NCBI GenBank assembly: GCA_001783465.1
Contig: MFMI01000030.1
Location: 12,193 to 18,939, forward strand
Source: Candidatus Kaiserbacteria bacterium RIFCSPLOWO2_02_FULL_54_13
GTDB lineage: Bacteria > Patescibacteriota > Minisyncoccia > Phycocordibacterales > Phycocordibacteraceae
Length of the DNA stretch: 6,747 nt
Direction: 5' to 3'
This document shows, in pieces, positions 4,887 through 6,747 of this stretch. A model generated the notes under the pieces. That model was not told where the DNA came from, ran no database searches, and worked only from the letters and a program-made list of their open reading frames with translations. The number at the start of each line of letters is the position of its first letter. Positions within the stretch are counted from its first letter, which is position 1. Both the position numbers and the translations under genes were made by a program.

Positions 4887-4922
4887 GCCGGCCTCGCCGA
4901 ACGCCTCAAGTCATTCGCGTGA
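4887..4922 (+). pseudogene. Remnant of the 3' end of a second HisRS-like gene
   Basis: These 12 codons read AGLAERLKSFA-stop. The intact HisRS-like gene ends TGLTERLKSFA-stop (4276-4311). The following ACAAAATAA is also shared apart from one base at the junction. Eight bases differ over the 12 codons. Four are third-position synonymous changes, two give Thr to Ala, and two change the stop from TAG to TGA. Upstream of 4887 the similarity stops. The pattern implies that this tail diverged as part of a working gene before being cut off, so it is more likely imported from a relative than a fresh local copy. It has no start codon and is not expected to be functional. Confidence 0.75.
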
Positions 4923-4991
4923 CAAAATAATTTCGAGGGAGTAGTGTTGCGAGTAGACCGGGGCTGTGTTCTCGGGATGAAGGAGTATGTC

Positions 4992-5252
4992 ATGGAACAG
5001 GTAAAGTCTGCCTCTTGCTTTAATTCTTTGGCAGAGAAAATACTTCTCCGGGGTCTTACCGCAGAAGAACTGCCAAAACTTGCGGTCCTTAAGCCAGGGA
5101 AAACTTTTGGCGATTTTAAGAAAGCCTGGGAAACACCAGCACCAAATGAAACCGGCCAGTTCACCCACGAAGCGGTCGTCGCACGTCAAGCACGAAGGTT
5201 GTTTTTGGCGGACGTATTTGAAAGGTCACTGGTACCGGATGATGGATTTTAG
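4992..5252 (+). CDS. Small hypothetical protein of unknown function
   Basis: The 86-residue product is not recognised. It begins MEQVKSASCFNSLAEKILL and has a charged, mostly helical composition. There is an LTAEELPKLAVLKPGKTF stretch at about 22-39 and an HEAVVARQARRLFLADVFERSL helix near the C-terminus. No signal peptide, membrane helix or metal-site pattern is visible. The start at ATG 4992 is preferred because AAGGAG (4980-4985) lies six bases upstream. The frame is open further up to ATG 4977 and GTG 4944, which would add 5 or 16 residues. It lies 69 nt after the HisRS-like tail remnant and 23 nt before a terminator, the same arrangement as the Cys-rich ORF, but the two proteins are not similar. 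No clear promoter was found; TTGTCC-17-TACATA inside the right palindrome is a weak candidate. Confidence 0.65.
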   Translation: MEQVKSASCFNSLAEKILLRGLTAEELPKLAVLKPGKTFGDFKKAWETPAPNETGQFTHEAVVARQARRLFLADVFERSLVPDDGF

Positions 5253-5275
5253 CCAGCTGGTTTTGATTGCGCTTC

Positions 5276-5305
5276 ACGCCCGCTACCCACGCGGGCGTTG
5301 TTTTT
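5276..5305 (+). terminator. Intrinsic terminator of the second small ORF
   Basis: ACGCCCGC (5276-5283) pairs with GCGGGCGT (5291-5298) over a 7-nt loop, followed by TGTTTTT. The stem and proximal tail match the terminator at 4739-4774 exactly while the loops differ. Its T tail doubles as the -35 of the rpsU promoter. Confidence 0.85.
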
Positions 5306-5326
5306 ATATCATACAGATGCTAGAGT
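5298..5326 (+). promoter_or_regulatory. Promoter of the rpsU-ybeY-ftsA operon
   Basis: TTGTTT (5298-5303), a 17-bp spacer and TAGAGT (5321-5326), with TGC at 5318-5320, form an extended -10 promoter. The -35 overlaps the tail of the preceding terminator. Nine bases separate the -10 from the rpsU ATG, so the message would be leaderless or carry 1-3 extra bases. Confidence 0.65.
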
Positions 5327-5335
5327 CATGCAATC

Positions 5336-5602
5336 ATGACAGCAGACACGAGAGTAGAGGTCCGGCGCGGGAAGAACGAGAGTTCCACCGCGCTCATCCG
5401 CCGATTTACCCGCCGGGCGCAGGGCTTGGGTCTCGTGCGTGAGATGCGCGACCGCCGCTACTTCAAGCGCACGAAGTCCAAGAATGTCGGGCTGAAGCGC
5501 GCGCTCATCAACAAAGCGCGCCGCGAGACCTACAATGAGCTCGTGAAGCTCGGCAAGATTGACCCGGCCGCAAAGAAGGTGCGCAAGGGTGGCAGGCGCT
5601 AA
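5336..5602 (+). CDS. rpsU: Small-subunit ribosomal protein bS21
   Basis: The 88-residue, strongly basic product carries the bS21 signature: VEVRRGKNESSTALIRRFTRR at 7-27, then GLVREMRDRRYFKR at 32-45, matching the family pattern V-x-V-R-x-x-E-S-x-x-x-A-L-R-R-F-K-R and R-x-x-x-Y/F. It is longer than E. coli S21 (71 residues) because of a C-terminal extension of about 40 residues, also basic, ending KKVRKGGRR. bS21 sits near the mRNA exit on the 30S platform and supports initiation. The ATG at 5336 is set by the promoter spacing, and no SD site is present. It heads the operon; ybeY starts 3 bp after its stop. Confidence 0.9.
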   Translation: MTADTRVEVRRGKNESSTALIRRFTRRAQGLGLVREMRDRRYFKRTKSKNVGLKRALINKARRETYNELVKLGKIDPAAKKVRKGGRR

Positions 5603-5605
5603 AAG

Positions 5606-6055
5606 ATGGCTGTAGCCATAAAGAACCTTGCGCGGCGTCGTCTGACGACGCCGCGCATTGTATTTTCTGACATCGCGGCGTCCGTCCTTCCAGAGTGGGA
5701 CATCTCGCTCGTCTTCCTCGGTCCGGCGAAAGCGCGGACGCTCAATAAGCAACTGCGTAAAAGGGATTATGTTCCCAGCGTGCTCTCGTACGTTGTCGGG
5801 AAGAAAAGCGGCGAAATAATCATATGCCCGAGCGAAGCCGCTAGGCAGTCTCCCTCTTTCCAGCTTCCAGCTTCTAGCTTCCAGCTTCTATTATTTATCC
5901 ACGGCGCACTGCACATAAAAGGATGGGCGCATGGTGCTAAAATGGAGAAATGCGAACAAGCTCTCTTGGTAACCCATGGCTCGACGAATAGCAACCGGCA
6001 TAGATATCGGCACGTACCAAGTGAAGATGGTCGTCGTCGAAGAACTCGCCGATAG
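5606..6055 (+). CDS. ybeY: Endoribonuclease YbeY (16S rRNA maturation)
   Basis: The 149-residue product is a YbeY-type zinc endoribonuclease, acting in 16S rRNA 3' processing and ribosome quality control. WDISLVFLGPAKARTLNKQL at 31-50, RKRDYVPSVLSY at 51-62 (usually TDVLSF) and GEIIICPSEA at 69-78 are in order. They are followed by the zinc motif HGALHIKGWAH, an H-x3-H-x5-H with His99, His103 and His109. Two things are odd. Residues about 84-95 (SFQLPASSFQLL) come from a 7-bp tandem repeat and replace the region usually found before the zinc helix. After about residue 122, where family members end, the frame continues 27 codons into the start of ftsA and yields a very basic tail with no family match. 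Loss of the original stop is likely. The start follows rpsU by 3 bp, with no SD site. Confidence 0.85.
   Translation: MAVAIKNLARRRLTTPRIVFSDIAASVLPEWDISLVFLGPAKARTLNKQLRKRDYVPSVLSYVVGKKSGEIIICPSEAARQSPSFQLPASSFQLLLFIHGALHIKGWAHGAKMEKCEQALLVTHGSTNSNRHRYRHVPSEDGRRRRTRR
5629..5657 (+). terminator. 13-bp hairpin with U-rich tail inside ybeY, possible attenuator
   Basis: TGCGCGGCGTCGT (5629-5641) pairs perfectly with ACGACGCCGCGCA (5645-5657) over a CTG loop. TTGTATTTTCTG follows. It lies at codons 8-17 of ybeY, just after rpsU. The shape is that of a moderate intrinsic terminator, and reduced read-through into ybeY and ftsA would leave S21 in excess. The encoded residues (ARRRLTTPR) are in a region where YbeY is poorly conserved, so the DNA could be free to take this form. 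Function is inferred. Confidence 0.4.
5858..5890. repeat. Heptanucleotide tandem repeat inside ybeY
   Basis: Units of TTCCAGC start at 5858, 5865, 5872 (TTCTAGC), 5879 and 5886 (partial, TTCTA). Seven is not a multiple of three, so gain or loss of one unit would shift the ybeY frame before its zinc-binding histidines. In the present state the frame is open. Confidence 0.85.
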
Positions 6056-6747
6056 GCGTAGCGGACGGCAGTTGCGCATCCTCGGCACCGGTCTCGCAGA
6101 GTCCAAAGGCCTACGGCACGGCTATATCGTTAATAAAGAAGAGGTTTCTGCGAGCATCGTTGAAGCGAAGCGCCAGGCGGAGTCTATCGCCCGCGTGCCG
6201 ATACGCGCCGCCTTCCTCGCCATCGGCGGCATCTCGCTGGACGAAGCGCGCGCCACTGGGTTCGCGATTATCTCGCGCGCCGACCAAGAGATAACGGCGC
6301 TTGACCTAGAAAAAGCGGGGAAGGCGGCGCGCGAGGCGGCGGCGCCAGGATTCCTGAATCGGCACGTACTCCACAGCATTCCGCTTGAATATCGCATTGA
6401 CGGTTCTAAGGTGCTCGGCGACCCGCTCGGGATGAAAGGCGTTCGGCTTGAAGTGGATTATCTCTTCGTGACCTGCCTCGCCCAGCATGAGGACGCGCTC
6501 TTTAAGGCCGTAGAAGATGCGGATATTGAAATCATTGACCACATGGCGTCTCCGCTTGCTGGTTCTTACGTCCTCTTAGAAGGCGACCAGAAGATGAAGG
6601 GTTGCCTGCTCGCGAACATCGGTGCCGAGACGGTCTCCATCGTCGTGTATGACGAAGGTATTCCCATCTCGGTAAAAGTGTTTCCGATGGGCTCAAGCCA
6701 CATCACCGACGACATCGCGCTCGGCCTGCGCATCTCGCTTGAAGAAG
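5976..6747 (+). CDS. ftsA: Cell division protein FtsA, partial (runs off the right edge)
   Basis: The frame from ATG 5976 stays open for 257 codons to the window end; full FtsA is near 400 residues. FtsA is the actin-like protein that tethers FtsZ to the membrane. Phosphate-1 motif ATGIDIGTYQVKMVV lies at 6-20. The SHS2 (1C) domain runs from about 46 to 166, with HGYIVNKEEV at 48-57 and LGDPLGMKGVRLEVD at 147-161 as the clearest FtsA signatures. The phosphate-2 region reads ANIGAETVSIVVYDEG (213-228), where most FtsA have DIGGGTTD; the usual Asp is Asn214. MGSSHITDDIALGLR (238-252) matches the family's VGGNHITNDIAIGLR. The start is certain because the motif follows at once. It overlaps the ybeY frame by 80 nt, and a TAA in its own frame at 5970-5972 precedes it. 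Translation is probably coupled to ybeY. Confidence 0.9.
   Translation, partial: MARRIATGIDIGTYQVKMVVVEELADRRSGRQLRILGTGLAESKGLRHGYIVNKEEVSASIVEAKRQAESIARVPIRAAFLAIGGISLDEARATGFAIISRADQEITALDLEKAGKAAREAAAPGFLNRHVLHSIPLEYRIDGSKVLGDPLGMKGVRLEVDYLFVTCLAQHEDALFKAVEDADIEIIDHMASPLAGSYVLLEGDQKMKGCLLANIGAETVSIVVYDEGIPISVKVFPMGSSHITDDIALGLRISLEE

Overview
The window looks like a piece of a Patescibacteria (CPR) genome, probably from the Parcubacteria. This is inferred from several traits. Genes are small and closely packed. Shine-Dalgarno sites are almost absent and several starts appear leaderless. The S1 protein is short, with four S1 domains. A bS21 gene is followed directly by ybeY and ftsA. At the left edge is the start of a metallo-beta-lactamase-fold protein of a type I recall as common in that group. 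TGA ends pth and lepB and does not occur inside the reading frames, so the recoded UGA-Gly code of Gracilibacteria and Absconditabacteria does not apply.

Layout. Positions 1-36 (minus) hold the first 12 codons of the metallo-beta-lactamase-fold gene, with its extended -10 promoter. Positions 60-432 have no protein gene but do have a perfect 13-bp hairpin, a good promoter, and what looks like a structured RNA of about 270 nt. That RNA is closed by a 9-bp long-range helix and ends in a strong intrinsic terminator. rpsA follows (546-1673) with its own promoter and an 88-nt leader that can fold. rpsA and pth (1859-2443, minus) converge on an intergenic region built almost entirely from a large nested inverted repeat. 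pth and lepB (2520-3107) diverge from a 76-bp region, and both appear leaderless. Next is a HisRS-like protein (3151-4311) whose active-site motifs are eroded.

Positions 4278-5305 are the accessory part. Two unrelated small ORFs (4366-4716, Cys-rich; 4992-5252, unknown) each sit in the same frame: a HisRS-like gene tail upstream and a near-identical ACGCCCGC/GCGGGCGT terminator about 22 nt downstream. The second tail is an 11-codon remnant whose differences are mostly synonymous. Between the two units lie two 38-nt palindromes, both starting TGTA, ending TACA and looping on TATA. I read this as a cassette-like variable site. It is the strongest candidate for something undescribed.

The right end is an operon, rpsU-ybeY-ftsA (5336 to beyond 6747), for 30S function, 16S rRNA processing and cell division. 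It starts from a near-consensus promoter. A 13-bp hairpin followed by a U-rich stretch lies just inside ybeY and could reduce read-through from rpsU. ybeY also carries a 7-bp tandem repeat and runs 80 nt into ftsA in another frame.

Functionally, S1, S21, Pth and YbeY all serve translation, LepB serves secretion and FtsA division. The HisRS-like protein, the two small ORFs and the RNA have no assigned function. Promoters in this window share an unusual regularity: an extended -10 of the form TGnTAnnnT or close to it, often placed so that transcription starts at or within a few bases of the start codon.
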